11,156 bases of DNA from Treponema sp. (GCA_016290335.1 JAEETM010000099.1:1-11156), one strand, 5' to 3'. Positions 1 to 7,537 are shown, counted from the first letter of the stretch. Translations and numbers: made by a program. Notes: generated by a model from the sequence alone, not told the origin.

Positions 1-1256
1 CCTTAAAGGTAGGGGAGAACACAACTCCTGCACAGATAATCAGCCTTGTTTCCGATTCTGCCGCCTCTAAAGCACCGGTTCAGCGCGTTGCTGATAAGGT
101 TGCGGGTATTTTTGTGCCTGTTGTCCTTGGAATTGCCGTAGTAACGTTTGTAGTATGGATGCTTTTTGGAAAAGAAGTCGGCTATTCATTGCAGCGTGCA
201 ATTTCTGTTCTTGTTATAAGCTGCCCATGTGCTCTGGGACTGGCAACTCCTGTTGCAATTATGGTTGGTAACGGAACTGCCGCTAAAAAAGGCATTTTAT
301 TTAAAAACTCTGTTGCACTTGAGCAGACAGGTAAGGCAAAAGTCGTAATTCTTGATAAAACCGGAACCATAACAAAAGGTGAACCTGTTGTTACAGGAGT
401 AAGCTCATTGATGATGAGTGAAGCAGAGATTATAAGACTTGCATATCTTCTGGAAAAAAACAGTACTCATCCTGTGGCAAAGGCAATAATAGCAAAGGCA
501 AATGAGCTTGGTGTTGCTGCGGAAAATGAGGTAATAAACAGCACTCCGGTTACCGTCACCGGTTTTGAAGAAATCCCTGGAAAGGGTGTAAAAGGCATTA
601 TAGATGGCAGCGAGATTTTCTGTGGCGCAGTATCCGGTAAAAATGGAATTGTAGTTACAAAAGATGGTATGGCTGTCGGAATTATTTCTACTGCTGATGA
701 AATTAAGCCTGACAGTGCCACCGCTGTTGAAGAATTGAAAAAGGCAGGAGTAAAGGTTGTAATGCTTACAGGCGATAATCAGCTTGTTGCTCAAAAGGTA
801 GGAAAAGCTGTTGGTGTAGATGATGTAATTGCAGGTGTAACTCCTGTTCAAAAGGAAGCTGCAGTCCGCGATTATAAAAAAGACGGCTATGTGATTATGG
901 TTGGCGACGGTATAAATGATGCACCTGCCCTTGTTTCTGCTGATATTGGAATTGCAATCGGTGCCGGTTCAGATATTGCAATAGACAGTGCTTCTGTAGT
1001 TCTTGTAAAAAACTCACTTATGGATGTTGTAAATGCAGTAAAAATCAGCCGGAAGGTTATGAAAAACATATATGAAAATCTTGGCTGGGCATTCTGCTAC
1101 AATATAATTGGAATCCCGCTTGCGGCCGGTTGTTTTATAAAGCTTTTTGGCTGGAGCTTAAGTCCTATGTTCGGGGCAGCCGCAATGAGTATTTCAAGCT
1201 TCTGTGTTGTTATGAATGCGTTGCGTTTACGCCGGATTAAAACAGAAGACAGATAG
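1..1256 (+). CDS. copA: Cu+-exporting P1B-type ATPase, C-terminal part (5' end outside window)
   Basis: This enzyme exports Cu+ across the inner membrane using ATP. The frame is open from position 3 with no start codon at the edge. The N-terminal metal-binding domain, early membrane helices and most of the actuator domain are therefore missing, and the GTG at 114 is internal. Visible in order: the end of the actuator domain; the membrane metal motif CPC (222-230); the phosphorylation motif DKTGT (354-368, Asp at 354-356); the nucleotide-domain His-Pro (468-473) and PGKG motif; TGDN (768-779); GDGINDAP (903-926). The last two helices carry YN (1098-1103) and MSISS (1185-1199). CPC, YN and MxxSS together are the Cu+ (P1B-1) signature, which separates it from Zn/Cd pumps. 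The nucleotide-binding domain looks about 25 residues shorter than usual around 621-660. The stop lies inside the 3' end of the convergent feoB. Confidence 0.93.
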   Translation, partial: LKVGENTTPAQIISLVSDSAASKAPVQRVADKVAGIFVPVVLGIAVVTFVVWMLFGKEVGYSLQRAISVLVISCPCALGLATPVAIMVGNGTAAKKGILFKNSVALEQTGKAKVVILDKTGTITKGEPVVTGVSSLMMSEAEIIRLAYLLEKNSTHPVAKAIIAKANELGVAAENEVINSTPVTVTGFEEIPGKGVKGIIDGSEIFCGAVSGKNGIVVTKDGMAVGIISTADEIKPDSATAVEELKKAGVKVVMLTGDNQLVAQKVGKAVGVDDVIAGVTPVQKEAAVRDYKKDGYVIMVGDGINDAPALVSADIGIAIGAGSDIAIDSASVVLVKNSLMDVVNAVKISRKVMKNIYENLGWAFCYNIIGIPLAAGCFIKLFGWSLSPMFGAAAMSISSFCVVMNALRLRRIKTEDR

Positions 1257-3591
1257 ATCTTGCAAGCAGTGCAAAAATCCAGGCAATTGCACACTGACCG
1301 ATAACTGTAAGAACTGCCCATTTTGTGCCCGATTCCTTTTTTATTGCCGCAATTGCTGCAACGCATGGTGTATAAAGCAGACAGAACACAAGTAAAGCTA
1401 CTGTGGCAGGTACGTTCAAGGCAGTTGAAAGCTCTCCCGCTCCGCCAAACAGAACGAGCAGGGTAGAAACTACACTTTCCTTTGCAATAAAGCCTGTAAT
1501 TAAGGCTGTAGAAATCTTCCAGTCGCCAAAACCAAGCGGTTTGAAAACCGGTGCAATTATTCCGGCAATTACGGCAAGAATGCTGTCTTTTGAGTCTTCC
1601 ACAAAGTTCAGGTGAAGGTTAAAGGTCTGCAAGAACCAGATTATTACCGTTGCCAGAAAGATTACTGTAAATGCCCTCTGTAAAAAGTCCTTGGCTTTTT
1701 CCCACAACAGGTGGAATACGTTCTTTGCGGCCGGGAATCTGTAATTTGGCAGTTCCATTACAAATGGGACAGCCTTTCCTTTAAACGCTGTAGCTTTTGA
1801 AACGAGTGCAACTATAATCGCCGTCACAATTCCCAGAAAATAAAGCCCAACCATTATCAGTCCGGAATATTTCGGGAAAAAGGTTGATGTAATAAAGCCG
1901 TAAATCGGCAGCTTGGCACTGCAGCTCATAAAAGGAGTGAGCATAATCGTCATTTTTCGGTCACGCTCAGACGGAAGTGTCCGGCTCGCCATAACTCCAG
2001 GTACTGTACAGCCAAATCCAATCAGCATAGGTACAATACTGCGTCCGGAAAGTCCTATTTTCCTGAGCAGCTTATCCATTACAAACGCAACCCGCGCCAT
2101 ATAGCCTGAATCTTCCAGAATCGAGAGGAAGAAAAACAGCGTAACAATTATAGGAACAAAGCTTACTACAGAGCCAACTCCCGTAAAAATACCGTCAATT
2201 ATCAGGGAATGTAAAAACTGGTTTATTCCCAGTGATGTGAACCAATTGTCGGTAACCGTTGTTAAAGCTCCAATTCCGGCTTCCAAAAGTCCCTGTAACC
2301 AGGTCCCGATTACATTGAATGTCAAAAAGAAAATCAGTCCCATTATAAGAATAAAAGCCGGGATTCCTGTCCATTTGCCTGTAAGAACCTTGTCTATTTT
2401 GTTGGAGCGTGCATGTTCCTTGCTTTCTTTTGGTTTTACAACAGTTTTTTCGCAAACCTGACGTATAAAAGAAAACCTCATTGCCGCAATCGCCGCTGCC
2501 CGGTCTAATCCACTTTCTTCTTCCATTTGAACTATAATATGTTCAATCATTTCAAGCTCGTTAGGGCAGAGTGTAAGCGCTTTTGTTACAGCTTCATCTC
2601 CTTCTACAAGCTTGCAGGCTGCAAATCTAAGCGGAAGCTCTGCGTATTCGGCGTGGTCAAAAATAAGGTGCATTATTGCATGAAGGCATCTGTGAACGGC
2701 ACCACCATCCTCTGCATCTTTGTCGCAAAAATCGGTTCTTCCCGGCTTTTCCTGGAACTGGGCAACGTGAAGTGCATGGTTTACAAGCTCTTCAACACCT
2801 TCGTTTTTTGAAGCAGAAATAGGAACAACCGGTATGCCAAGCAGCTCTTCCATTTCGTTAATTCTTATGGAACCGCCGTTGTTGTGAACCTCATCCATCA
2901 TGTTCAATGCAAGAACCATTGGCACTTCAAGCTCCATAAGCTGCAGGGTAAGATAGAGGTTTCTTTCTATATTGGTTGCATCAACAATATTTATAATTCC
3001 AGTTGGTTTTTCTTTTAAAATAAACTCACGGGAAACAATTTCTTCGCTGGTGTAGGGTGATAAAGAATAAATACCCGGTAAATCTGTAATTTCTGTTTCC
3101 GGGTGACCTTTGATTGGGCCGCCTTTTTTGTCTACTGTAACGCCTGGAAAGTTTCCTACGTGCTGGTTCGAACCTGTAAGCTGGTTAAAAAGCGTTGTTT
3201 TTCCGCAGTTCTGGTTACCGGCAAGCGCAAATGTAAGCTTTGTACCCGGTGGGAGAGGATTTTCATCAGCCTTTACGTGGTATTTTCCGCCTTCTCCAAG
3301 TCCCGGGTGAAGTGAACTTTTGTTTTCGCCGGCGGAATTATCGTTTCCATCAATCTTTTTTACAGCGGCTGTCTCATCAATTTCAATCTTTTTTGCATCA
3401 TCACGGCGTAAAGTTAGCTCATATCCGTGAACTCTAAGCTCCATAGGGTCACCCATAGGTGCAAGCTTTACAAGCGTAACCTCAGTTCCCGGAATCACAC
3501 CCATATCAAGAAAGTGCTGCCTTAATGCACCTTTCCCGCCAACTTTTAAAACACGCGCAGTTTTCCCAATCTGCAATTCATTAAGAGTCAT
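1237..3591 (-). CDS. feoB: Fused FeoA-FeoB ferrous iron transporter
   Basis: This 784-residue inner-membrane protein imports Fe2+. Residues 1-75 form a FeoA (SH3-like) domain, which is usually a separate small protein. A hydrophilic linker follows (about 76-118), then the cytosolic G domain: G1 GNQNCGKTT at 125-133, G2 Thr152 in PGVTV, G3 DLPG 170-173, G4 NMMD 230-233, G5 SASKNE 259-264. A helical regulatory domain reaches about residue 400. The membrane part (about 405-784) has the two Gate modules, with GCTVPG (527-532), the PFMSCSAKLP stretch (553-562) and YTPC (740-743), all typical of FeoB. The ATG at 3589-3591 has AGGTGA three bases upstream and gives a complete FeoA start, so I chose it. 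The gene lies 46 bp downstream of the outer-membrane protein gene on the same strand. I found no separate promoter. No key residue is missing. Confidence 0.95.
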   Translation of the reverse strand: MTLNELQIGKTARVLKVGGKGALRQHFLDMGVIPGTEVTLVKLAPMGDPMELRVHGYELTLRRDDAKKIEIDETAAVKKIDGNDNSAGENKSSLHPGLGEGGKYHVKADENPLPPGTKLTFALAGNQNCGKTTLFNQLTGSNQHVGNFPGVTVDKKGGPIKGHPETEITDLPGIYSLSPYTSEEIVSREFILKEKPTGIINIVDATNIERNLYLTLQLMELEVPMVLALNMMDEVHNNGGSIRINEMEELLGIPVVPISASKNEGVEELVNHALHVAQFQEKPGRTDFCDKDAEDGGAVHRCLHAIMHLIFDHAEYAELPLRFAACKLVEGDEAVTKALTLCPNELEMIEHIIVQMEEESGLDRAAAIAAMRFSFIRQVCEKTVVKPKESKEHARSNKIDKVLTGKWTGIPAFILIMGLIFFLTFNVIGTWLQGLLEAGIGALTTVTDNWFTSLGINQFLHSLIIDGIFTGVGSVVSFVPIIVTLFFFLSILEDSGYMARVAFVMDKLLRKIGLSGRSIVPMLIGFGCTVPGVMASRTLPSERDRKMTIMLTPFMSCSAKLPIYGFITSTFFPKYSGLIMVGLYFLGIVTAIIVALVSKATAFKGKAVPFVMELPNYRFPAAKNVFHLLWEKAKDFLQRAFTVIFLATVIIWFLQTFNLHLNFVEDSKDSILAVIAGIIAPVFKPLGFGDWKISTALITGFIAKESVVSTLLVLFGGAGELSTALNVPATVALLVFCLLYTPCVAAIAAIKKESGTKWAVLTVIGQCAIAWIFALLARSICLLF

Positions 3592-3594
3592 AAA

Positions 3595-3600
3595 TCACCT
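3595..3600 (-). promoter_or_regulatory. Ribosome binding site of feoB
   Basis: AGGTGA on the minus strand ends three bases before the feoB ATG. It is somewhat close to the start but has a good anti-Shine-Dalgarno match. It fixes the start so that the whole FeoA domain is included. Confidence 0.6.
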
Positions 3601-3601
3601 G

Positions 3602-3640
3602 AAAAAAAATAGTGATACAGAAGTGTGCAGTTATGCACTA
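3602..3640 (-). terminator. Weak candidate terminator or attenuator between the outer-membrane protein gene and feoB
   Basis: On the minus strand, TAGTG (which includes the TAG stop codon) and ATA can pair with TATCACTA after a 14-base loop, with one bulged C. A run of eight T residues (3602-3609) follows directly. The stem is short and AT-rich. The T run abuts the feoB ribosome binding site, so it could act as a leaky terminator or attenuator, or be chance. Its position at the exact gene end is the main argument for it. Confidence 0.3.
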
Positions 3641-4852
3641 AAAATTCGTTCTATATCCAACATCTACAGATAGGGCATTATACCACTGAGAACGCTTAAA
3701 TTCCATAAATTTCACAGTAATTTGTGTATGCAGTTCACCAGAAAGGAAGTTGCTGGACATGTATGGAGTCATATTGATATTAAAGTCACCTTTTACAAGG
3801 TCACCAATGTTTTTCAAGTCAAGAAAATATTTTCCAGGGAAAGAGTAAGAAAAATGAGTTCCAACTGTAAATCTTTTTGAACCTAATGTTACAGAATCAG
3901 TATAAATATTAAGGTTTACACCAAGAGTATCTTCAATAAATAAGAGCTTTTTAACAGTATCTTCCGGGAAACTATATATAGAAAGATTTACATGTGCATT
4001 ATCAAGACGGAATCTTGGTTCAAACAGCAGATATACATCTTCCTGTGTAGCGGCAATCTTCTTTGAAGCCTTTGTAAATGGAGCATTAAAAAGACCAGCC
4101 TGAATGTATACCGACTGCGTATAGTTATTTCCTATAAGAATTGTTGTTCCTGCGTGCCAGTAAAACTTATCTACAGCGAACCATACATCTTCATTTTCAT
4201 ATTTGTCAGAAAGTGGCGCACCAATTCCACCAGCAATATCAAAAGAAAAGTATCTGTAAACACAGCCAAAACGCAGGTCAGCATTTACAACAAAGTATTT
4301 ATCATCCTCATGATTCAAATAACCGTAAAAACCGAATGCTATAGGAGCCTTAAAAATCTTTACAACATCACTTATTCCAAGCCCAAAGTGAGGGTAGAGA
4401 ATAGAACCGGCCATTCCAAGCCAGCTTTCAGTAATCTTTGAAGCAATTGACTGCACTCCAAAATATCTTCTGAAGAAAATATCAGAGCCTATAGGATCAA
4501 AAGTTCCCATAAAAGCAGAAAAGTAGTTAGTACTGCTGTCTATCTGGGCTTTTGCAATAAAAGAAAGCTCGTCAATGCTGAAGTTAGAAGGAGTTACATG
4601 GAACAGTTCTTCGCTTATAAAGTCACCTGTATCTATAGAAAGCTCCATATGACTCCAGAGGTTTTCAGAAAAATTGAACTGTCCCTGGAAAAAAGCCTGA
4701 AGCTTAAGGTCAGGATTGTATGAATCAGAAGTATTATTTGCAGAATAGTTTAATTTTCCTCCGGCGTATCCACTAAAAAAAGATTCACAAAAAAGACTGC
4801 CAGCCAGCATAGAAACAGCTAAAATAGAAAGAATACGCTTAAAAATCACCAT
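3638..4852 (-). CDS. Predicted outer-membrane beta-barrel protein, function unknown
   Basis: I do not recognise a named family. The 404-residue product starts with a signal peptide: a basic n-region (MVIFKR), a hydrophobic stretch, and probable cleavage near residues 20-25 (SLFCES). The Cys there does not make a convincing lipobox. The rest alternates polar and aromatic/hydrophobic residues in short strands with many Gly, Tyr and Phe, has no further hydrophobic helix, and ends in an aromatic residue (GYRTNF). This is the usual pattern of spirochaete outer-membrane barrels. A longer reading would begin at TTG 4888, but ATG 4850-4852 has GGAG six bases upstream and places the signal peptide correctly. 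A sigma-28-type promoter lies about 40 bp upstream, linking expression to the flagellar programme. The gene diverges from cheA and precedes feoB. A porin or adhesin role is only a guess. Confidence 0.72.
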   Translation of the reverse strand: MVIFKRILSILAVSMLAGSLFCESFFSGYAGGKLNYSANNTSDSYNPDLKLQAFFQGQFNFSENLWSHMELSIDTGDFISEELFHVTPSNFSIDELSFIAKAQIDSSTNYFSAFMGTFDPIGSDIFFRRYFGVQSIASKITESWLGMAGSILYPHFGLGISDVVKIFKAPIAFGFYGYLNHEDDKYFVVNADLRFGCVYRYFSFDIAGGIGAPLSDKYENEDVWFAVDKFYWHAGTTILIGNNYTQSVYIQAGLFNAPFTKASKKIAATQEDVYLLFEPRFRLDNAHVNLSIYSFPEDTVKKLLFIEDTLGVNLNIYTDSVTLGSKRFTVGTHFSYSFPGKYFLDLKNIGDLVKGDFNINMTPYMSSNFLSGELHTQITVKFMEFKRSQWYNALSVDVGYRTNF

Positions 4853-4858
4853 ATTTTT

Positions 4859-4862
4859 CTCC
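4859..4862 (-). promoter_or_regulatory. Ribosome binding site of the outer-membrane protein gene
   Basis: GGAG on the minus strand lies six bases before ATG 4850-4852. It decides between that start and the upstream TTG at 4888 or the ATG at 4864, neither of which has a comparable site. Confidence 0.65.
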
Positions 4863-4893
4863 ATAATCTTAAAAATAAAGATTTCCAAATTGA

Positions 4894-4921
4894 TTATCGG
4901 CCAGAAATCTCTGTTTCTTTA
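4894..4921 (-). promoter_or_regulatory. Sigma-28 (FliA)-type promoter for the outer-membrane protein gene
   Basis: On the minus strand the -10 element GCCGATAA (4894-4901) matches the enterobacterial FliA consensus in all eight positions. TAAA (4918-4921) lies upstream with a 16-base spacer, where the consensus is 15. The predicted transcript start is near 4887, giving a leader of about 35 bases that contains the GGAG site. Read as a sigma-70 promoter, the -10 would be GATAAT, but the -35 (TAAAGA) is poor. Sigma-28 is therefore the better reading. Confidence 0.65.
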
Positions 4922-4982
4922 AGAAAACATACTAATCGGTCAAATGTAAAGATAAAAAACTAAAAAAATAAAATTGTTTTGC

Positions 4983-5010
4983 TTGAAAACTATGATTTTC
5001 GGTATATAAT
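4983..5010 (+). promoter_or_regulatory. Sigma-70-type promoter of the cheA operon, probably leaderless
   Basis: TTGAAA (4983-4988), a 16-base spacer and a perfect TATAAT (5005-5010) form a good housekeeping promoter. The cheA ATG begins only six bases after the -10 box. Transcription would therefore start at or within a base or two of the A of ATG, leaving no room for a ribosome binding site, and none is visible. Confidence 0.65.
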
Positions 5011-5016
5011 ATTCTT

Positions 5017-7503
5017 ATGAGCGATTATCTTGACCCTAATAACGAAGAGCTTTTAAAAGACTTTTTCGCTGAAGCAGAACAGCAGGTTGAACAGCTGGAA
5101 AGCAATGTTCTCGTAATAGAGAATGACCCTCGTAACCATGAGGCTATTGATGAAATATTCCGGGCTGCACACACACTTAAAGGTGGATCTGCTACAGTAG
5201 AAATGAATGAATTGTCTCACTTTACACATTCCGTAGAGGATGTTCTTGATGAGATAAGATCGGATAGAGTTCAGATTGATGAAGATGTGGTTGATATACT
5301 TCTCACATCTATTGATGTTATAAAAGCAATGCTCGAAGCACGGCAGAATGGAAGTGTTTATGAGGAGGATATCAGTTCCGTCCTTAACAAACTTCATTCA
5401 TATCTTCCTGCTGATGGTGGAGCTGGAAAGAAGGGTGGATTAAAAGCTGCTGCTTCTGCAATACAGGCTGCTGCTAAACAGGCTCCTGTTTCGGCTCCAG
5501 CTGCTCCTGTACAGGCAGCTCCTGCAGTTTCTGAATCAGGTATGGAGATTCCTGCACTTTCAGAAGACGATTATATTGAACTTAAGGGTGCCTGTGAATC
5601 TGGCCAGAAGCTTTGGTGTATTGCCGTTAAATTCGATGAAAACAATCCAATGAATACAGTTGGTGGTATTCAGGTATTTGCTGCTTTGAAATCAGTAGGA
5701 AATGTTTTAAAAACAATTCCAGATTTTGATGCACTTTACGAAGACCAGTTCTACGAAAATGTATTTTATTACATTGCAACATCAGCAGAAGCTGAAGCTA
5801 TTGAAGATGTTGCCTTTTTAAGTGATGTTACATTGATTACAGACGCAAGATTAGTTACAGACGACAATTTCAAGGGTTCTGCAGCTACAGCTGTAGTTGA
5901 AACTCCTGTTGTTAAACCTGTTGTTCAGCAGCCAAAAGAAACAGCTCCTGTTGCTCCAGCTGCACCAAGTGCTCCCGTAAAAGAAGCTCCGGCTGCAAAG
6001 CCTGCCGCACCAGCTGCACCTTCATCTTCTATAGAAGATGTTCAGGCTGCCATTGCCGAAGAAAAGAAAGCTGAAAAGCCTGAACCTAAAAAGGACGGAG
6101 CTCAGCAGCATTCACAGCAGGGTTCAATTCTCCGTGTTGATTCACGCCGAATCGATAACCTTCTTAATCTGGTTTCTGAAGCAGTTATCAACAAGGCTTC
6201 GTTCAACCAGCTTGCTGTACAGACTTCAAATGAACTTGCAACCTTCCAGGGACTTGAATCCTCTTTCAAAGAAAAGATTCATACTCTGTTCGACCGTCTG
6301 CCAGAGTTCCTCGAACTCCTTAAGAGCGGCGTTCCAATGAACGAAGTTAAAAAGCAGCTGCTCGAAGAATACGGCTCAATGGGAACAATGTTCGATTCAT
6401 ACGAAGCAGAACTTAAGCAGATAACCGGCAGATTCCGTTCATACACACAGAATCTTGGTACAATTGCCGGCGAGCTTCAGGAAGGCGTAATGAAAATCCG
6501 AATGGTTCCAATTAACCAGATTTTCAGCCGATTCCCACGAGTTGTACGCGATTTACAGCGTGATTTGAATAAAAAGATTAACCTTGTAATAGAAGGTGAG
6601 GATACCGAACTAGATAAGTCCGTTGTAGAAGACCTTCTTGACCCGATTATGCACTGTGTCCGCAATGCTGTTGACCATGGAATTGAATCTCCAGCCGAAA
6701 GAAAAGCTGCCGGAAAGCCTGAAGAAGGAACCGTATTCCTTAAAGCTTCTAACGAAGGCAATATGATTGTCATTGAAATTAAGGATGATGGTGCCGGAAT
6801 CGATGCAGAAAAGGTTCGTGCAAAGGCTATAGAACGTGGACTTATTCATCCGGACAAGTTCCTTACAGAACAGGAAGTTCATCAGCTGATTATGCAGCCT
6901 GGTTTCTCTACGGCTGACAAGATTTCCAATATCTCCGGTAGAGGTGTAGGCCTTGATGTAGTTAAGACTATGATAAGCAACCTTAAAGGTAATATTTCAG
7001 TCAATTCTACAAAGGGCAAGGGAACTTCATTTATCATTAAGATTCCTCTTACACTTGCTATTATTCAGGGACTTCTTGTTAAAGTTGGAAAAGAGATTTA
7101 CTCAATTCCAATTGCAAACGTTATTGAAAGCCAGTGTATACCTGTAAATGAAATAAGTCATATTGATAATTACGAAATCATGAACGTACGTAACGAAGTT
7201 ATAAGCGTTCTCCGTCTTTCAAGACTATTCAACATAAAAGAAAGTGAAAAATCTGATGAATGTTATATCGTAATCGTCGGTACACAGGAAAAGAAGATTG
7301 GCGTTATGGTCGATTCCCTTATTGGAGAAGAAGATGTTGTAATTAAACCTCTGCGCGACCAGTTCACTAATTCTCCTGGAATTGCAGGTGCTTCAATTTT
7401 GGGCGATGGTTCAGTATCGTTGATTATTGATGTAAGCCAGCTTCTTGAATTGGGTGTACGTCAGGAATTGTTGGCTCAGGCTCAGGCAAGTTTGGACAAT
7501 TAA
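5017..7503 (+). CDS. cheA: Chemotaxis histidine kinase CheA with enlarged P3 domain
   Basis: This 828-residue cytoplasmic kinase phosphorylates itself under receptor control and passes phosphate to CheY. P1 (1-130) carries the phosphoacceptor His52 in AAHTLKGGSA. An Ala/Pro linker (143-172) leads to a P2-like CheY-docking domain (about 184-285), and a second Ala/Pro/Lys linker covers about 290-365. P3 (about 370-505) is roughly twice the length of classical P3, with an extra helical stretch near 400-470. P4, the ATP-binding domain, has the N box HCVRNAVDHG (546-555), DDGAGID (590-596), PGFST (628-632), GRGVGLDVV (641-649) and KGKGTSF (666-672). P5, the CheW-like regulatory domain, covers about 684-825. 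All catalytic motifs are intact. The ATG at 5017 matches the expected P1 start but has no ribosome binding site. First gene of the operon; cheW follows after 32 bp. An extended P3 is known from Treponema denticola CheA. Confidence 0.97.
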   Translation: MSDYLDPNNEELLKDFFAEAEQQVEQLESNVLVIENDPRNHEAIDEIFRAAHTLKGGSATVEMNELSHFTHSVEDVLDEIRSDRVQIDEDVVDILLTSIDVIKAMLEARQNGSVYEEDISSVLNKLHSYLPADGGAGKKGGLKAAASAIQAAAKQAPVSAPAAPVQAAPAVSESGMEIPALSEDDYIELKGACESGQKLWCIAVKFDENNPMNTVGGIQVFAALKSVGNVLKTIPDFDALYEDQFYENVFYYIATSAEAEAIEDVAFLSDVTLITDARLVTDDNFKGSAATAVVETPVVKPVVQQPKETAPVAPAAPSAPVKEAPAAKPAAPAAPSSSIEDVQAAIAEEKKAEKPEPKKDGAQQHSQQGSILRVDSRRIDNLLNLVSEAVINKASFNQLAVQTSNELATFQGLESSFKEKIHTLFDRLPEFLELLKSGVPMNEVKKQLLEEYGSMGTMFDSYEAELKQITGRFRSYTQNLGTIAGELQEGVMKIRMVPINQIFSRFPRVVRDLQRDLNKKINLVIEGEDTELDKSVVEDLLDPIMHCVRNAVDHGIESPAERKAAGKPEEGTVFLKASNEGNMIVIEIKDDGAGIDAEKVRAKAIERGLIHPDKFLTEQEVHQLIMQPGFSTADKISNISGRGVGLDVVKTMISNLKGNISVNSTKGKGTSFIIKIPLTLAIIQGLLVKVGKEIYSIPIANVIESQCIPVNEISHIDNYEIMNVRNEVISVLRLSRLFNIKESEKSDECYIVIVGTQEKKIGVMVDSLIGEEDVVIKPLRDQFTNSPGIAGASILGDGSVSLIIDVSQLLELGVRQELLAQAQASLDN

Positions 7504-7509
7504 TTAAGC

Positions 7510-7537
7510 AGGTTAGTTATTCAGGTAGGTTAGTTAT
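7510..7537 (+). repeat. Tandem 11-bp repeat over the cheW ribosome binding site
   Basis: AGGTTAGTTAT occurs at 7510-7520 and again at 7527-7537, 17 bp apart. The second copy supplies an AGG six bases before the cheW ATG and the first two bases of that ATG. It looks like a small local duplication of the translation start region. The first copy has no in-frame start codon. Confidence 0.75.

Larger units (their letters stand above)
4853..5016. promoter_or_regulatory. Divergent control region between the outer-membrane protein gene and cheA
   Basis: This 164-bp AT-rich interval holds a sigma-28-type promoter reading left and a sigma-70-type promoter reading right, each given as a separate entry. 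It also holds two short dyads. TTTCTT-T-AAGAAA (4914-4926) overlaps the leftward -35 element, and GTTTT-GCTTG-AAAAC (4976-4990) overlaps the rightward -35 element. Either could be an operator, but in such AT-rich DNA they may be chance. Confidence 0.6.

Noticed and set aside
114..116. GTG as the start of copA
   Set aside because: The same frame is open to position 3 and encodes the conserved end of the actuator domain, so the gene begins outside the window.
405..851. Open minus-strand frame of 148 codons antisense to copA
   Set aside because: It lies fully inside the conserved catalytic region of copA, has a biased composition rich in Asn, Tyr and Cys, no ribosome binding site, and no recognisable domain.
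4853..4888. Longer start (TTG at 4888) for the outer-membrane protein
   Set aside because: It is a TTG without a ribosome binding site, would add a stretch before the signal peptide, and lies at about the predicted sigma-28 transcript start. ATG 4852 has a good GGAG.
4991..4996. TATGAT as an alternative -10 box for cheA
   Set aside because: No -35 element lies at a suitable distance (TTGTTT is only 11 bases upstream), whereas TATAAT at 5005 has TTGAAA at 16 bases.
5440..6050. Repetitive Ala/Pro-coding DNA in cheA
   Set aside because: It encodes the two flexible interdomain linkers of CheA. The repetition reflects low-complexity protein sequence rather than a mobile or array repeat.
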